Shown: positions 45,074 to 57,624, counted from the first letter of the stretch. The stretch is DNA of 64,000 nt from Urophycis tenuis (GCA_036785325.1 JAXIVH010000028.1:4876946-4940945), one strand, 5' to 3'. Notes: generated from the letters alone by a model not told the origin. Numbers and translations are program-made.

Positions 45074-48000
45074 TGAAACGTTGAAGGTATGTTTTTAGCT
45101 GCTGGGTAGACTTCAGTTAACCTGACACAGTTTTGTCTGTGAGCAACCAAATTGCTCGCGGATGGGCTCCTTTTGAGCGGGGAAATCTAAGCTTTCCAAC
45201 GGCGTATGGCAAGACTATATTGACTCATGGGTCGTTGAAATACTAAGCTAATTAATTTGTGTTCTGTAAGGAAAGATTGATGTTAATTGAAACGTTGAAG
45301 GTATGTTTTTAGCTGCTGGGTAGACTTCAGTTAACCTGACACAGTTTTGTCTGTGAGCAACCAAATTGCTCGCGGATGGGCTCCTTTTGAGCGGGGAAAT
45401 CTAAGCTTTCCAACGGCGTATGGCAAGACTATATTCACCAAAGGATCGTTGAAATACTAATCTAATTAATTTGTGTTCTGTAAGGAAAGATTGATCTTAA
45501 TTGAAACGTTGAAGGTATTTTTTTAGCTGCTGGGTAGACTTCAGTCAACCTGACGCAGTTTTGTCTGTGAGCAACCAGACTGCTCGCGGATGGGCTCATT
45601 TTAAGCGGGGAAACCTAAGCTTTCCAACGGCGTATGGCAAGACTATATTGACTCATGGGTCGTTGAAATACTAAGCTAATTAATTTGTGTTCTGTAAGGA
45701 AAGATTGATGTTAATTGAAACGTTGAAGGTATGTTTTTTGCTGCTGGGTAGACTTCAGTCAACCTGACGCAGTTTAGTCTGTGAGCAACCAAATTGCTCG
45801 GGGATGGGCTCATTATAAGCGGGGAAATCTAAGCTTTCCAACAGCGTATGGCAAGACTATATTCACCAAAGGGTCGTTGAAATACTAAGCTAATTAATTT
45901 GTGTTCTGTAAGGAAAGATTGATGTTAATTGAAACGTTAAAGGTATGTTTTTAGCTGCTGGGAAGACTTCATTCAACCTTACGCAGTTTAGTCTGTGATC
46001 AACCAGACTGCTCGCGGATGGGCTCATTTTAAGCGGGGAAATCTAAGCTTTCCAACGGCGTATGGCAAGACTATATTCACCAAAGGGTCGTTGAAATACT
46101 AAGCTAATTAATTTGTGTTCTGTAAGGAAAGATTGATGTTAATTGAAACGTTTAAGGTATGTTTTTAGCTGCTGGGTAGACTTCAGTCAACCTGACGCAG
46201 TTTAGTCTGTGATCAACCAGACTGCTGGCGGATGGGCTCATTTTAAGCGGGGAAATCTAAGCTTTTCAACGGCGTATGGCAAGACTATATTCACCAAAGG
46301 GCCGTTGAAATACTAAGCTAATTAATTTGTGTTCTGTAAGGAAAGATTGATGTTAATTGAAACGTTGAAGGTATGTTTTTAGCTGCTGGGTAGACTTCAG
46401 TCAACCTGACGCAGTTTAGTCTGTGATCAACCAGACTGCTCGCGGATGGGCTCATGTTAAGCGGGGAAATCTAAGCTTTCCAACGGCGTATGGCAAGACT
46501 ATATTCACCAAAGGGTCGTTGAAATACTAAGCTAATTAATTTGTGTTCTGTAAGGAAAGATTGATGTTAATTGAAACGTTAAAGGTATGTTTTTAGCTGC
46601 TGGGTAGACTTCATTCAAGCTGACGCAGTTTAGTCTGTGATCAACCAGACTGCTCGCGGATGGGCTCATTTTAAGCGGGGAAATCTAAGCTTTCCAACGG
46701 CGTATGGCAAGACTATATTGACTCATGGGTCGTTGAAATACTAAGCTAATTAATTTGTGTTCTGTAAGGAAAGATTGATGTTAATTGAAACGTTGAAGGT
46801 ATGTTTTTTGCTGCTGGGTAGACTTCAGTCAACCTGACGCAGTTTAGTCTCTGAGCAACCAAATTGCTCGGGGATGGGCTCATTATAAGCGGGGAAATCT
46901 AAGCTTTCCAACGGCGTATGGCAAGACTATATTCACCAAAGGGTCGTTGAAATACTAAGCTAATTAATTTGTGTTCTGTAAGGAAAGATTGATGTTAATT
47001 GAAACGTTTAAGGTATGTTTTTAGCTGCTGGGTAGACTTCAGTCAACCTGACGCAGTTTAGTCTGTGATCAACCAGACTGCTGGCGGATGGGCTCATTTT
47101 AAGCGGGGAAATCTAAGCTTTTCAACGGCGTATGGCAAGACTATATTCACCAAAGGGCCGTTGAAATACTAAGCTAATTAATTTGTGTTCTGTAAGGAAA
47201 GATTGATGTTAATTGAAACGTTGAAGGTATGTTTTTAGCTGCTGGGTAGACTTCAGTCAACCTGACGCAGTTTAGTCTGTGATCAACCAGACTGCTCGCG
47301 GATGGGCTCATGTTAAGCGGGGAAATCTAAGCTTTCCAACGGCGTATGGCAAGACTATATTCACCAAAGGGTCGTTGAAATACTAAGCTAATTAATTTGT
47401 GTTCTGTAAGGAAAGATTGATGTTAATTGAAACGTTAAAGGTATGTTTTTAGCTGCTGGGTAGACTTCATTCAAGCTGACGCAGTTTAGTCTGTGATCAA
47501 CCAGACTGCTCGCGGATGGGCTCATTTTAAGCGGGGAAATCTAAGCTTTCCAACGGCGTATGGCAAGACTATATTGACTCATGGGTCGTTGAAATACTAA
47601 GCTAATTAATTTGTGTTCTGTAAGGAAAGATTGATGTTAATTGAAACGTTGAAGGTATGTTTTTTGCTGCTGGGTAGACTTCAGTCAACCTGACGCAGTT
47701 TAGTCTGTGAGCAACCAAATTGCTCGGGGATGGGCTCATTATAAGCGGGGAAATCTAAGCTTTCCAACGGCGTATGGCAAGACTATATTCACCAAAGGGT
47801 CGTTGAAATACTAAGCTAATTAATTTGTGTTCTGTAAGGAAAGATTGATGTTAATTGAAACGTTAAAGGTATGTTTTTAGCTGCTGGGAAGACTTCATTC
47901 AACCTTACGCAGTTTAGTCTGTGATCAACCAGACTGCTCGCGGATGGGCTCATTTTAAGCGGGGAAATCTAAGCTTTCCAACGGCGTATGGCAAGACTAT

Positions 48001-48682
48001 ATTCACCAAAGGGTCGTTGAAATACTAAGCTAATTAATTTGTGTTCTGTAAGGAAAGATTGATGTTAATTGAAACGTTTAAGGTATGTTTTTAGCTGCTG
48101 GGTAGACTTCAGTCAACCTGACGCAGTTTAGTCTGTGATCAACCAGACTGCTGGCGGATGGGCTCATTTTAAGCGGGGAAATCTAAGCTTTTCAACGGCG
48201 TATGGCAAGACTATATTCACCAAAGGGCCGTTGAAATACTAAGCTAATTAATTTGTTTTCTGTAAGGAAAGATTGATGTTAATTGAAACGTTGAAGGTAT
48301 GTTTTTAGCTGCTGGGTAGACTTCAGTCAACCTGACGCAGTTTAGTCTGTGATCAACCAGACTGCTCGCGGATGGGCTCATGTTAAGCGAGGAAATCTAA
48401 GCTTTCCAACGGCGTATGGCAAGACTATATTCACCAAAGGGTCGTTGAAATACTAAGCTAATTAATTTGTGTTCTGTAAGGAAAGATTGATGTTAATTGA
48501 AACGTTAAAGGTATGTTTTTAGCTGCTGGGTAGACTTCATTCAAGCTGACGCAGTTTAGTCTGTGATCAACCAGACTGCTCGGAGATGGGCTCATTTTAA
48601 ACGGGGAAATCGAAGCTTTCCAACGACGTATGGCATGACTATATTTGCCCACGGGTCGTCGAAATAATAAGCTGATTCATGT
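45074..48682. repeat. 214-bp satellite array (~17 monomers) with higher-order structure
   Basis: The longest array. Marker variants recur at exact multiples of 214 bp: ATGTTTTTTGCTGCTGGG at 45731, 46801 and 47657 (5 and 4 monomers apart) and GGGAAGACTTCATTCAACC at about 45961 and 47887 (9 monomers). The array ends with the diverged edge monomer. Confidence 0.95.
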
Positions 48683-48773
48683 GTGTTCTGTTGGCTGTGG
48701 AAAGAAAATAGCACACAAGTCATACCAAGTCACCTTTATTGTCAGTGATAAACATTAATAAATAAACAGTATG
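48683..48773. repeat. Composite repeat block 5, left part
   Basis: Leader CATACCAAGTCACCTTTATTG, an empty chromovirus site, up to AAACAGTATG, where the second Gypsy element is inserted. The block resumes at 57238. Confidence 0.85.
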
Positions 48774-49678
48774 TGTAACGGGACCAAGAAGGTAGAACTG
48801 GCTCCAACTGGTGTTACACATTTGTTTATTTATTTTTGTAGATGTTTCTTTTTCCTGTTAAATAGATATATTTATGAGAATCACGGCACACAGCACGTTA
48901 ACACACAGTGCTTGTTGCTCATTGCACGAAGTATCACAGAATCACGAAACCTTACAATAACATCAGAATCAGAACCCAAAACAGTAACATCAGTCAATAA
49001 TATTCATTAACCAATCAAGTAATACACCTTCACAATCATTAACTCTTCTTAAATAACCCCACTTCCCTGCAAAGTATATAAACCCAACATTCATAAACAA
49101 ACATTCATGAAACATGTCACAACACATCACTCATAATAAACATCACAGAACATGTACAGTACCCTCTTACTAAAGCCCAGCATAGCACACCTCATCAAGG
49201 CCTAGTCATGGCTTCTGCCTCCTGCCCCCTACTGTAGCTACTGGTCACGGGTAACGTGCTAAAGTTGCTAATGCTAGCGGCCGACTCACTGTACGAACTC
49301 ACACTACAAAGTTCCCAAACAACTGTGAGACACAGACAAAATGCACTCCCAACACATATTTTCCCCATCACAACATCCCCACAGTATGTGTATATTCCCA
49401 GTATACCAATCTCACCTGTTAAATAGATATATTTATGAGAATCACGGCACACAGCACGTTAACACACAGTGCTTGTTGCTCATTGCACGAAGTATCACAG
49501 AATCACGTGAGATCACACGCGATTTGGACACAAGCACCCTGCCCCCAGGCGATACTCCGCCATCTACTGGTGGTATACTGGTACTGTTTTTTACACTTTG
49601 CAATATAAATCCTTCACATTAACAACATGTATGCAAAATCACACATTTTAAATTGTCAGCAACTCTTGTTGCGCCACA
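48774..49678 (-). repeat. 3' LTR of Gypsy element 2
   Basis: 905 bp. It contains a 93-bp direct duplication (48854-48946 and 49415-49507, starting CCTGTTAAATAGATATATT) that is also present in the other LTR. Confidence 0.93.
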
Positions 49679-50150
49679 CTCTCCCCCTCAAACTTAAATG
49701 TCTTCAGACATTTAGTTAACAAGAAGGCATCTCTATTTCACACATTGACTTTTCCCTCGGAAATCCCATATGGTGTTGGTCTGGACCTGGTATGTGACAT
49801 GGAAATTAACATTCTATAGACTTCCGGACAGTAATGTTCATGAATCACTTTGTACCTTGTAATCAGACCACATTTATACATCATACAGTCGTAATTTCCG
49901 TAAACCTTTTATCCTTTCAGACAAATATCCTAGTGTAACAGAACTCCAACTTCGGCCACTCAGTTCTTTTAGTCTGTTACCATTCTTCTCAGTTTACAGG
50001 ATCAGTCCATCATGTCTCCCAGGTAATCCCGTTACCTTTCAGTATCCTCAGTACTCAGTGTCTCTGTCACCGTCTCTGAAAGTATATTTTTCTCTCCAAG
50101 AGTCTCTCATCAGGCAAAAATCAAATGTCACTTAAAATGTTTATGAGTGT
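49679..50150 (-). other. Gypsy element 2, 3' untranslated region and polypurine tract
   Basis: Non-coding between the pol stop and the 3' LTR; the polypurine tract is 49679-49692. No additional (env-like) reading frame was found here. Confidence 0.8.
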
Positions 50151-53100
50151 CTACATTACCTCAATGTCTGGCATGGCCCAAGGTCTCCACAGTCTCTCGC
50201 AGGCTGAAGGCATACTCACACGCAGCTCATCAACTCCAACCTCGACCACCGACGGCTCACCCAGGGCCCCGTAGGTCAGCATCCGCGCGCGACGTCTCTC
50301 CCTCTGTGGGTAGGCACTCACAGATGGTGATGCAGACTCATCTCCCTCCGATGTCGGATGCTCTGATGAGTCTAGCAGACGATCTCCTGGCTCTGAAGCG
50401 TTGTCATCACTGTCCCCGGCTGACGTGTGGTCATCTCCAGGCTCTGAAGCGTCGTCATCTCTGTCATCTGCTGGCGTGTGGTCAACGATGTCTTGTCCTA
50501 CCTCCTGTGGTGCAGGTTCTTCCTCTTGATATTCCATCTCTGGCACGAAGGGCTCTGCCTCAGGGTTTAGAATTACAGTTCTCTGGCTCTGTTGCTGGTG
50601 ATTAGGGAAATGGCATACAAGATCACCTTCGTCACTGCCGTCACTGTCAGAGCATTCCATTTGTTTATCAGTCTTCTGTCCCCTTTTTCTCCTCTGTGTG
50701 GGGCCGGCTCGTTTCTGCTCTGGGTCTGTCTCTGGGTGATTTAGGGGTAAGCTGTCACATGGGAGTAGGAGATTTCTGTGCAGCACTCGACATTTGCCAC
50801 CTCCCTCTGGTACCACCTCATAAACAGGGCTGTCACTGCTCCTTCTTTTCACCACCACATGAACTCTGTCTTCCCAATAGGAGCGTAGCTTGCCCGGACC
50901 CCCTCTTTCTGACAGATTACGGACAAACACTCGTCCACCGGGTTCAAGGTCAGCTCCATGGACTCTTTTGTCATAACTTGTTTTACCCCGAGCAGCTTCT
51001 TTGGCAGCTGTTTTAGTGGCAATCTCATATGCCTGTCTCATCCTGGTTTTCCAGTTTTCCACATACGCTGCATAGCTCTCTTGTCCCTCCGTGGGTGGTA
51101 TGTTGAAAAGTAGGTCTATTGGCAGGCGTAGAGAACGGCCATAAAGCAGGTAATAGGGTGAGAATCCCGTGGCCTCACTGCGTGTGCAGTTGTATGCATG
51201 AATCATCTTGGCCAATGAACTTTTCCAGTCTGCTTTTTCTGTAGCTGTGAGTGTTTGAAGCATTGACAGTAGTGTCCTGTTAAAACGCTCTACCTGCCCG
51301 TTGCCTTGAGGATGATAGCAGGTAGTATGAGAGCCTCTCACACCACTACACCTCTGTAGCTCGTCCATCAGTCGGTTCTGGAACTCTCCACCCATGTCAT
51401 GATGAATACGTTCAGCAAAACCCCAATGAAGGGCAAAGTCATTAAACAACTTGTCAACCACAGTCTTTGCGCTCTTGTTCTTGGTGGCATAGGCCTGTGC
51501 AAAGCGGGTGTAATGATCCATTACTACTAGGATATACTGGTACCCTTGTTTGCAGGTCTCCAAATGAAGGAAGTCGACAGACACTATTTCAAAGGGGCGT
51601 GTTGACACAATGGGCATGAGAGGGGCTCTGGTTGCTTTCTGGGGTCGTTTAGTCTTCAGACACTCACAGACCTTGGTGACGAAGTGGTCTATGTCACTCT
51701 GCATACGGGCCCAATAGAACCGGTCCCTGATCAGGTTGTGTGTTCTGTCGACGCCAGGATGTCCCATTTTACGGTGGAGCTCCTGAAACACAGTAGAGTG
51801 GTGTTCTCTTGGCAGGACAAACTGACATTTGTCACCGGCTTTTCTGTAGAGGACACCTTTCTCATCAATATACAGTTTATGCCACTGCCTCAATAACGCT
51901 CTAACATCAGCTGACTCAGTCTTGAGTGTCTTGTTGGGAGGCTGCTGCTGATTGTTACTTTTAAAATGCAGGACTCGGCCGATGACAGGGTCTCTCTGTT
52001 GACTTTCCCTGATTTGCTCTGGTGTTAGAGGTTTGTTCAGGGTGGGTGAGTCTTTCACTACTGTCACTGCCTCCATAGACACTGGCATGGCCCAAATGAA
52101 AGGGGTATCTCTTTGCACAGTCACTCCCTGCACCGACGCACTGATAACATCCCGGTGAACCTCCTCTGTACACTGCTCCATGAGCTTGTTTATGTCTACA
52201 GGCATACGGGATAGGCCATCTGCGTCAGCATTGTGTTTGCCAGGGCGGTACTTTATGGAAAAGTTGAAATCTGACAACTCACCGACCCACCGGTGACCTG
52301 TGGCGTTAAGCTTAGCCGTTGATAGGACGTAAGTCAGGGGATTATTATCCGTATATACTGTGAAGTGGGGAGCATGATACAGATAGTCCCTGAAGCGCTC
52401 ACAGATTGCCCATTTCAGTGCTAAGAACTCTAACTTCCCTGAGTGCATGTGGTAGTTCTTTTCGGGTGGGGTTAGTGTTCTGGAGCCATATCCGATAACA
52501 ACCATTTTACTGTTTTGCCTTTGATAAAGCACTGCACCCAGTCCCTCCTGGGATGCATCGCAATGCAAAGTGAATGGCTGGGTGAAATCAGGGTAGCCAA
52601 TAATAGGGGGCTCGATCAGCTTATCTATGAGGAAGTTCAGTGTCTCTTGATGGCTGGGTGTCCAGTGTATGGGAGTGTTAGATAGGAGGTTACCTCTATT
52701 CCTCTTGGTCCCATGCCTTCTGCTTGCCTTTGGCTCGGCCGCTGTTGTCTTGTCAGGCGGTGAAGAGAGCAGCTGGTACAGGGGCTTTGCAAGTCTGGAG
52801 AAGTTTGCGATGTAGGGCCTGTAGTAGGATAAGAAGCCCATTGTTTGCCTCAGGTCAGAAACAGTGGCGTGTACCCTCTCCTTTAAAGCCTGCACCGGGG
52901 CCACTTCAGCGGGGTCCATCGTGTAGCCTTCACCGGAAACCATCCGTCCCAGGAATCTGATCCTCCGCTTGAACACATCACACTTGCGTGGACTGAGCTT
53001 AACTCCATGTTTTTGGTATCTTTGGAGCACAGACCTCAGGTGGTTGACATGGTCTTCGAAACTAGAACTGTGAACAAGATTATCATCAAGGTATGGTTGA

Positions 53101-54881
53101 CAGATATTATCCCTCAGACCCACTAGGCACTCTTCCATGTTACGCTGGAACTCAGCAGGGGCTGAACTCAAACCAAAGGGGATTCTGGTCCACTGATAAA
53201 GGCCCCAGGGTGTTATGAAGGCTGTGAGGTGTTGGCTTTCCTCACTCAGGAACCCCTGGTGGTAGGCCTTACCCTGATCCAATACTGAGAACCAAGAGCT
53301 GCCTGTGAGAGAGTCTAGCATATCTTGGATTCGAGGAATTGGATGGCAATCAGGTATAGATTTCCTGTTCAGCTCCCTATAATCACAGCAAAGTCTCAAT
53401 GTCCCATCTTTCTTCCTCACACACACCACTGGAGATGCGTATGGGGATCTGGACTGGACTATCCAACCACGATTCAGCAAGTCTTGTAGATATTCCTTGA
53501 CTTCATTATGCAGTGGTTTGGGGACTGACATGTATGTTTTCTTTACTGGTGTGGGGTCTTGAAGACTGATGTGAAGTTTCAGGGAGGGGATACACCCTAT
53601 GTCATCTTCATCATAAGCAAATGCATGACACTCCTCTCTCAGTAACTGTGTCACAATGTCTCTCTTTTCATCAGTCAGGTGGGAATGATTGACAGGGGGA
53701 TCCCACTGTCCTGGTTTCGGTGTTTTTGGTTGGTTGACAGTGGGGTCTTTTTGCTGTTCACCTGTCTGTTTCCTGTCACTCTGTTTACAGTTCTCTCTCC
53801 CTCCATCTTCTTTGGCGACTACACTCTTTATCTGTTCCACTCTTACTGGATAGGCAGTCTTGACAATTTGGAGGTGACCCAGGACTGTGCGTTTATTTAA
53901 GGTCAATGACTGCTTGCTGACATTTGCTATGGGGATTGGTACATACATTGACCTGTCAGTGGGGATCCTGACCAACCCCTCTTCAATGATTACCCCCTCA
54001 GGTAGGGTGGGTTCTTCACAAGGCACAAGTAGGAGGTTCTGACCTTGAAATTGTGCTCCACTGCTGGCTTTGACATAGACAACACTGACCTGTCCGGCTG
54101 CTAATTGGATTCTCTTCTTCCCCGTGTGCACAATCCCAACGTCTTCATTAGTTTCTGGGGACTGGACAAGCCTTAGCATTGACTTTGCAGATTTGAAGGT
54201 CACAGAGAATGCCTTGCTCACTTGGAGAATAGTTGCGGACCTCGCCTCTGACATCATCTCCCCATTTAGCACAGCCTCTATTACATTAAAGCCAATTATG
54301 GGCTGTTCTGCAACATTTGGGTCACTTGCCACTAGAGTGGGCACTAACAGTGGTTCTTCAGCTTGTTCTACATCCTTGCCTAGTCTGAACTCCACCTCCA
54401 CCCAACCCAGGAAAGGTATCTCAGTTTGATTTGCTGCTAGTCCAATTAACCTGTCTGACTCCAACAGTTCGTCAATAGGTCTCACCATACGATGGGGCAA
54501 ATTCACTTTCCTCCATTCCTCATTAATGAGACTAGACTGAGCACCCGTATCCCATAATGCTTCTACAGGGACCCCGTCTAATGGACAATGGACAGTACAT
54601 CTCTTACCGATGAGGTCTAGGAGTTTGGCTTGGCGTCGGGGTGAGAGATAGTTGGTGGGGCTCTGGAACGGAGTTGTTGCTTGGGTGACAGCTGTCTGCT
54701 CAGTGGGACAAAGTGGGGTTTCATGTCCTTGGGCTACCGAGTGTCCCAACTCGGCAGCCCTCTCTCGTTTCCCTGCTGTTCTCTGCCCTGACGACACCCT
54801 CTGGAGAGATGTCCATCTTGGCCACACTTGAAGCAGTGTCTGCATGACTCCCCAATCTGAGCCTCCCGACAGGCCCTGCAT
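50151..54881 (-). CDS. Gypsy element 2 pol: protease, RT, RNase H, integrase (open frame of 1576 codons)
   Basis: Probably translated as a gag-pol fusion from 54767 rather than from the ATG at 54881. Protease: [14 protein letters not shown] (Asp near residue 111). [41 protein letters not shown] and the catalytic [10 protein letters not shown]. RNase [40 protein letters not shown]. Integrase: [15 protein letters not shown]...VCECLK zinc region, then [19 protein letters not shown] and [11 protein letters not shown] for the DDE triad. The C-terminus is very acidic, with near-duplicate ASEPGD repeats. No chromodomain or envelope is seen. The frame is intact; the PR-RT-RH-IN order is that of standard Ty3/Gypsy. 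Confidence 0.93.
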   Translation of the reverse strand: MQGLSGGSDWGVMQTLLQVWPRWTSLQRVSSGQRTAGKRERAAELGHSVAQGHETPLCPTEQTAVTQATTPFQSPTNYLSPRRQAKLLDLIGKRCTVHCPLDGVPVEALWDTGAQSSLINEEWRKVNLPHRMVRPIDELLESDRLIGLAANQTEIPFLGWVEVEFRLGKDVEQAEEPLLVPTLVASDPNVAEQPIIGFNVIEAVLNGEMMSEARSATILQVSKAFSVTFKSAKSMLRLVQSPETNEDVGIVHTGKKRIQLAAGQVSVVYVKASSGAQFQGQNLLLVPCEEPTLPEGVIIEEGLVRIPTDRSMYVPIPIANVSKQSLTLNKRTVLGHLQIVKTAYPVRVEQIKSVVAKEDGGRENCKQSDRKQTGEQQKDPTVNQPKTPKPGQWDPPVNHSHLTDEKRDIVTQLLREECHAFAYDEDDIGCIPSLKLHISLQDPTPVKKTYMSVPKPLHNEVKEYLQDLLNRGWIVQSRSPYASPVVCVRKKDGTLRLCCDYRELNRKSIPDCHPIPRIQDMLDSLTGSSWFSVLDQGKAYHQGFLSEESQHLTAFITPWGLYQWTRIPFGLSSAPAEFQRNMEECLVGLRDNICQPYLDDNLVHSSSFEDHVNHLRSVLQRYQKHGVKLSPRKCDVFKRRIRFLGRMVSGEGYTMDPAEVAPVQALKERVHATVSDLRQTMGFLSYYRPYIANFSRLAKPLYQLLSSPPDKTTAAEPKASRRHGTKRNRGNLLSNTPIHWTPSHQETLNFLIDKLIEPPIIGYPDFTQPFTLHCDASQEGLGAVLYQRQNSKMVVIGYGSRTLTPPEKNYHMHSGKLEFLALKWAICERFRDYLYHAPHFTVYTDNNPLTYVLSTAKLNATGHRWVGELSDFNFSIKYRPGKHNADADGLSRMPVDINKLMEQCTEEVHRDVISASVQGVTVQRDTPFIWAMPVSMEAVTVVKDSPTLNKPLTPEQIRESQQRDPVIGRVLHFKSNNQQQPPNKTLKTESADVRALLRQWHKLYIDEKGVLYRKAGDKCQFVLPREHHSTVFQELHRKMGHPGVDRTHNLIRDRFYWARMQSDIDHFVTKVCECLKTKRPQKATRAPLMPIVSTRPFEIVSVDFLHLETCKQGYQYILVVMDHYTRFAQAYATKNKSAKTVVDKLFNDFALHWGFAERIHHDMGGEFQNRLMDELQRCSGVRGSHTTCYHPQGNGQVERFNRTLLSMLQTLTATEKADWKSSLAKMIHAYNCTRSEATGFSPYYLLYGRSLRLPIDLLFNIPPTEGQESYAAYVENWKTRMRQAYEIATKTAAKEAARGKTSYDKRVHGADLEPGGRVFVRNLSERGGPGKLRSYWEDRVHVVVKRRSSDSPVYEVVPEGGGKCRVLHRNLLLPCDSLPLNHPETDPEQKRAGPTQRRKRGQKTDKQMECSDSDGSDEGDLVCHFPNHQQQSQRTVILNPEAEPFVPEMEYQEEEPAPQEVGQDIVDHTPADDRDDDASEPGDDHTSAGDSDDNASEPGDRLLDSSEHPTSEGDESASPSVSAYPQRERRRARMLTYGALGEPSVVEVGVDELRVSMPSACERLWRPWAMPDIEVM
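54731..54773 (-). promoter_or_regulatory. -1 ribosomal frameshift signal (slippery GGGAAAC plus stem-loop)
   Basis: On the element strand the heptamer G GGA AAC (54773-54767) is in the gag frame. A 6-nt spacer GAGAGA follows, then a 12-bp stem GGGCTGCCGAGT/ACTCGGTAGCCC (one G-U pair) with loop TGGGAC. The gag stop TAG (54736-54734) is in the 3' arm. Slipping back one base enters the pol frame exactly. Confidence 0.88.
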
Positions 54882-56227
54882 CCTCTTGGTCTGTTCTTGC
54901 CGTAGGCTGAAGATCTGTCAGTTCTGTCCGATTGAATCTTTTTGTTAGCCTCTGCACTCTCCAGAACTAGTTTTTTCATTTCCCGCAGCTCTGCTCGGAG
55001 CCCTTCTATGAGGTGACTGGTGCTGGAATCCGGCTCTGTGCTACGCCCCTGACCTTTCTTACTTTTAGCTCTGAGCTCAGCTGCGTTTGTAGGGTCTCCG
55101 TGATCTTCTGATGGTGATTGAGGGGCAAGGGTGGACACCTCTGTCTGGATTTCGCTGAGTTTAGGGGGCTTGCTCATGACTGATTTCTTCAGTTTTTGCT
55201 GCCGTTCCTGCTCCAGGTTTGCTGCCTCATTTATTCGCTCTATTAATTCTTCATCTGTCACACTGGGGCTTTTAAGGTAAGGCTTAATTTGGAATTTCAC
55301 AGCATCACTATACAGTCCTGTTTCAAGAGAGCGGAGGAAATTCCTCTGAATTAGTTCGGGGCTAAACTGCTCACCCTCATCTTCATTACTCAAGCTCCAC
55401 ATTATCTTCTCCTTCAGCTCAATCGCTCTGAACAGGAATGTTTGGGCTGATTCCTTGGGGTCCTGTGTGATGTTCATTAGTTGGTGTAGCAGGTCTGAGG
55501 ATGAGTCGACCTTGTAATGACCTTTGAGAATAGTCTTTAGATTGGGCAGGGTCAGGCCTCTTTTGATCTCCAGCATGTCCCTTAGATGTAGGCCTGGGGT
55601 CCCAGAACGTGTGACAGCTTCAATGATCTCAGTTTCCGAGTGCCCCTTACGTTGTCCCGCCTCTATTTGGTTGACTAGGCTGGCGTAGGAGATTTTCTCT
55701 CTTTGGCCTGGTTCTCCGATCTGGCCACAGATCCGAAATTCCCTTCTAAGAGTCACTTCAGGCAGTCTCATTGAAGGTGGTGACATCATGACAGTCTTTG
55801 TGTTCACCGCTGGTCCTTTGGTCTTTTGTCCTCCTTCCAGGACTGCGATCTCCTCCAAGACGACGATCTCCTCTTCAAGCAGTCATCGGGCTTCCTTCTG
55901 TTCCTCCTGCAACTTGAGATATCTCTCTTTCAAGACATCTAATTCACTCGGTTTATCAGATACAGTCTCTGACTCGCTTGGTTCTTTCTCTATCAGGTTC
56001 TTCATCCATTCTAGGACACTCTGCAAATACTGCTGAAACGCTGAACTCTCCTCTCCCTCCTCCACTTCATCCAGCGTCTTCTCGGCCAATCTGATGAGGG
56101 CACGACGAGCTTCTTTCTCGAACCCTCCTGATGGCATTGAGCATTTTAGCTGTTGACATGTGGAGATGAGCTCTGTTTTGTCCAACTCCAGCAGTACTCT
56201 GCTTATTTCATCCCGTAGTTGCTCCAT
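54734..56227 (-). pseudogene. Gypsy element 2 gag (one in-frame TGA)
   Basis: Structural polyprotein. The first ATG in frame is at 56227; open sequence continues upstream to 56293 without ATG. A coiled-coil-prone, Glu-rich N-terminal region is followed by an in-frame TGA at 55883-55885, and the same frame continues without further stops to 54734. The capsid-like region has SGTPGLHLRDMLEIKRGL and NFLRSLETGLYSD. A CCHC zinc knuckle [14 protein letters not shown] is near the C-terminus, next to a Cys-rich [16 protein letters not shown]. The C-terminal end overlaps pol and carries a -1 frameshift signal. The TGA is either a null mutation or a sequencing error; suppression is less likely. Confidence 0.88.
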
Positions 56228-56295
56228 TCTTCCTTTAATGATGCTGCTGATCCAGGTCCGTCTCCCTCTCGGGTGAATCACTGGCTGGATCACTC

Positions 56296-56318
56296 CTCCT
56301 GGCTAGCTCGCCAAAATA
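56296..56318 (-). promoter_or_regulatory. Candidate primer-binding region of Gypsy element 2
   Basis: On the element strand the 5' LTR is followed by TATTTTGGCGAGCTAGCC. TGG four to five nt after the LTR end is the usual start of a tRNA-primer complement. Which tRNA was not determined. Confidence 0.4.
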
Positions 56319-57233
56319 TGTAACGGGACCAAGAAGGTAGAACTGGCTCCAACTGGTGTTACACATTTGTTTATTTATTTTTGTAGATGTTTCTTTTTCC
56401 TGTTAAATAGATATATTTATGAGAATCACGGCACACAGCACGTTAACACACAGTGCTTGTTGCTCATTGCACGAAGTATCACAGAATCACGAAACATACA
56501 CGAAACTTACAATAACATCAGAATCAGAACCCAAAACAGTAACATCAGTCAATAATATTCATTAACCAATCAAGTAATACACCTTCACAATCATTAACTC
56601 TTCTTAAATAACCCCACTTCCCTGCAAAGTATATAAACCCAACATTCATAAACAAACATTCATAAAACATGTCACAACACATCACTCATAATAAACATCA
56701 CAGAACATGTACAGTACCCTCTTACTAAAGCCCAGCATAGCACACCTCATCAAGGCCTAGTCATGGCTTCTGCCTCCTGCCCCCTACTGTAGCTACTGGT
56801 CACGGGTAACGTGCTAAAGTTGCTAATGCTAGCGGCCGACTCACTGTACGAACTCACACTACAAAGTTCCCAAACAACTGTAAGACACAGACAAAATGCA
56901 CTCCCAACACATATTTTCCCCATCACATCATCCCCACAGTATGTGTATATTCCCAGTATACCAATCTCACCTGTTAAATAGATATATTTATGAGAATCAC
57001 GGCACACAGCACGTTAACACACAGTGCTTGTTGCTCATTGCACGAAGTATCGCAGAATCACGTGAGATCACACGCGATTTGGACACAAGCACCCTGCCCC
57101 CAGGCGATACTCCGCCATCTACTGGTGGTATACTGGTACTGTTTTTTACACTTTGCAATATAAATCCTTCACATTAACAACATGTATGCAAAATCACACA
57201 TTTTAAATTGTCAGCAACTCTTGTTGCGCCACA
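56319..57233 (-). repeat. 5' LTR of Gypsy element 2
   Basis: 915 bp. The 93-bp duplication is at 56399-56491 and 56970-57062. It differs from the 3' LTR by an ~10-bp insertion (CATACACGAAAC) near 56495. TATA-like TTTATATACTTT lies near 56625 on the element strand. Confidence 0.93.
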
Positions 57234-57341
57234 TATGGACATTGTATAAACAGTTGTATAAAAAGTGTAAACGGTATGAACAGTGTTCTTATAAAAGATA
57301 TCAATATCAATACTGATCACGTGTGTATTTTATATTTCCAG

Positions 57342-57624
57342 ATTATTTGTTGATGAGCCAGAGCCTGTGACTCCCACCAACCGGCCCGTTCAGCCCACTG
57401 CGTTGTCGTCCTCCACCCGGCCGAAGCCTCCTGCGCCCACCCGCCTCCAGCCGAGGCCTCCTGCTGCGTCAGCCTGTGGCCCGCCCGCCCCCTGTGTCGG
57501 CAGCACCCATACCGCTGGTCCTCCCCGCACAGCCACAGGCCCCCTCCGTCCTGCTTCGTGGGCCATCCTGCAGCTGTCTCTGCAGTCATCGTGTGTCAAA
57601 ACCATTCAAACTTGTATATGGTAA
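57342..57624 (+). CDS. Candidate exon A, copy 5
   Basis: Same acceptor and frame as copy 2, with THTAGPP as in copy 1 and the longer frame ending at TAA. Confidence 0.4.

Larger units (their letters stand above)
48774..57233 (-). mobile_element. Full-length Ty3/Gypsy element 2 (- strand)
   Basis: 8460 bp, LTRs of 905 and 915 bp, 4-bp TATG duplication (48770-48773 and 57234-57237). Removing it restores AACAGTATGGACATTG, as in the other blocks. On its own strand the LTR runs TGTGGCGCAAC...GTCCCGTTACA. A polypurine tract TTTGAGGGGGAGAG precedes the 3' LTR. The LTRs differ by a handful of substitutions plus one ~10-bp indel, so it is young but older than the chromovirus. Confidence 0.95.

Noticed and set aside
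56228..56293. Upstream extension of gag in Gypsy element 2
   Set aside because: Open but starting at GTG; the first ATG is at 56227, so a eukaryotic start there is more likely.
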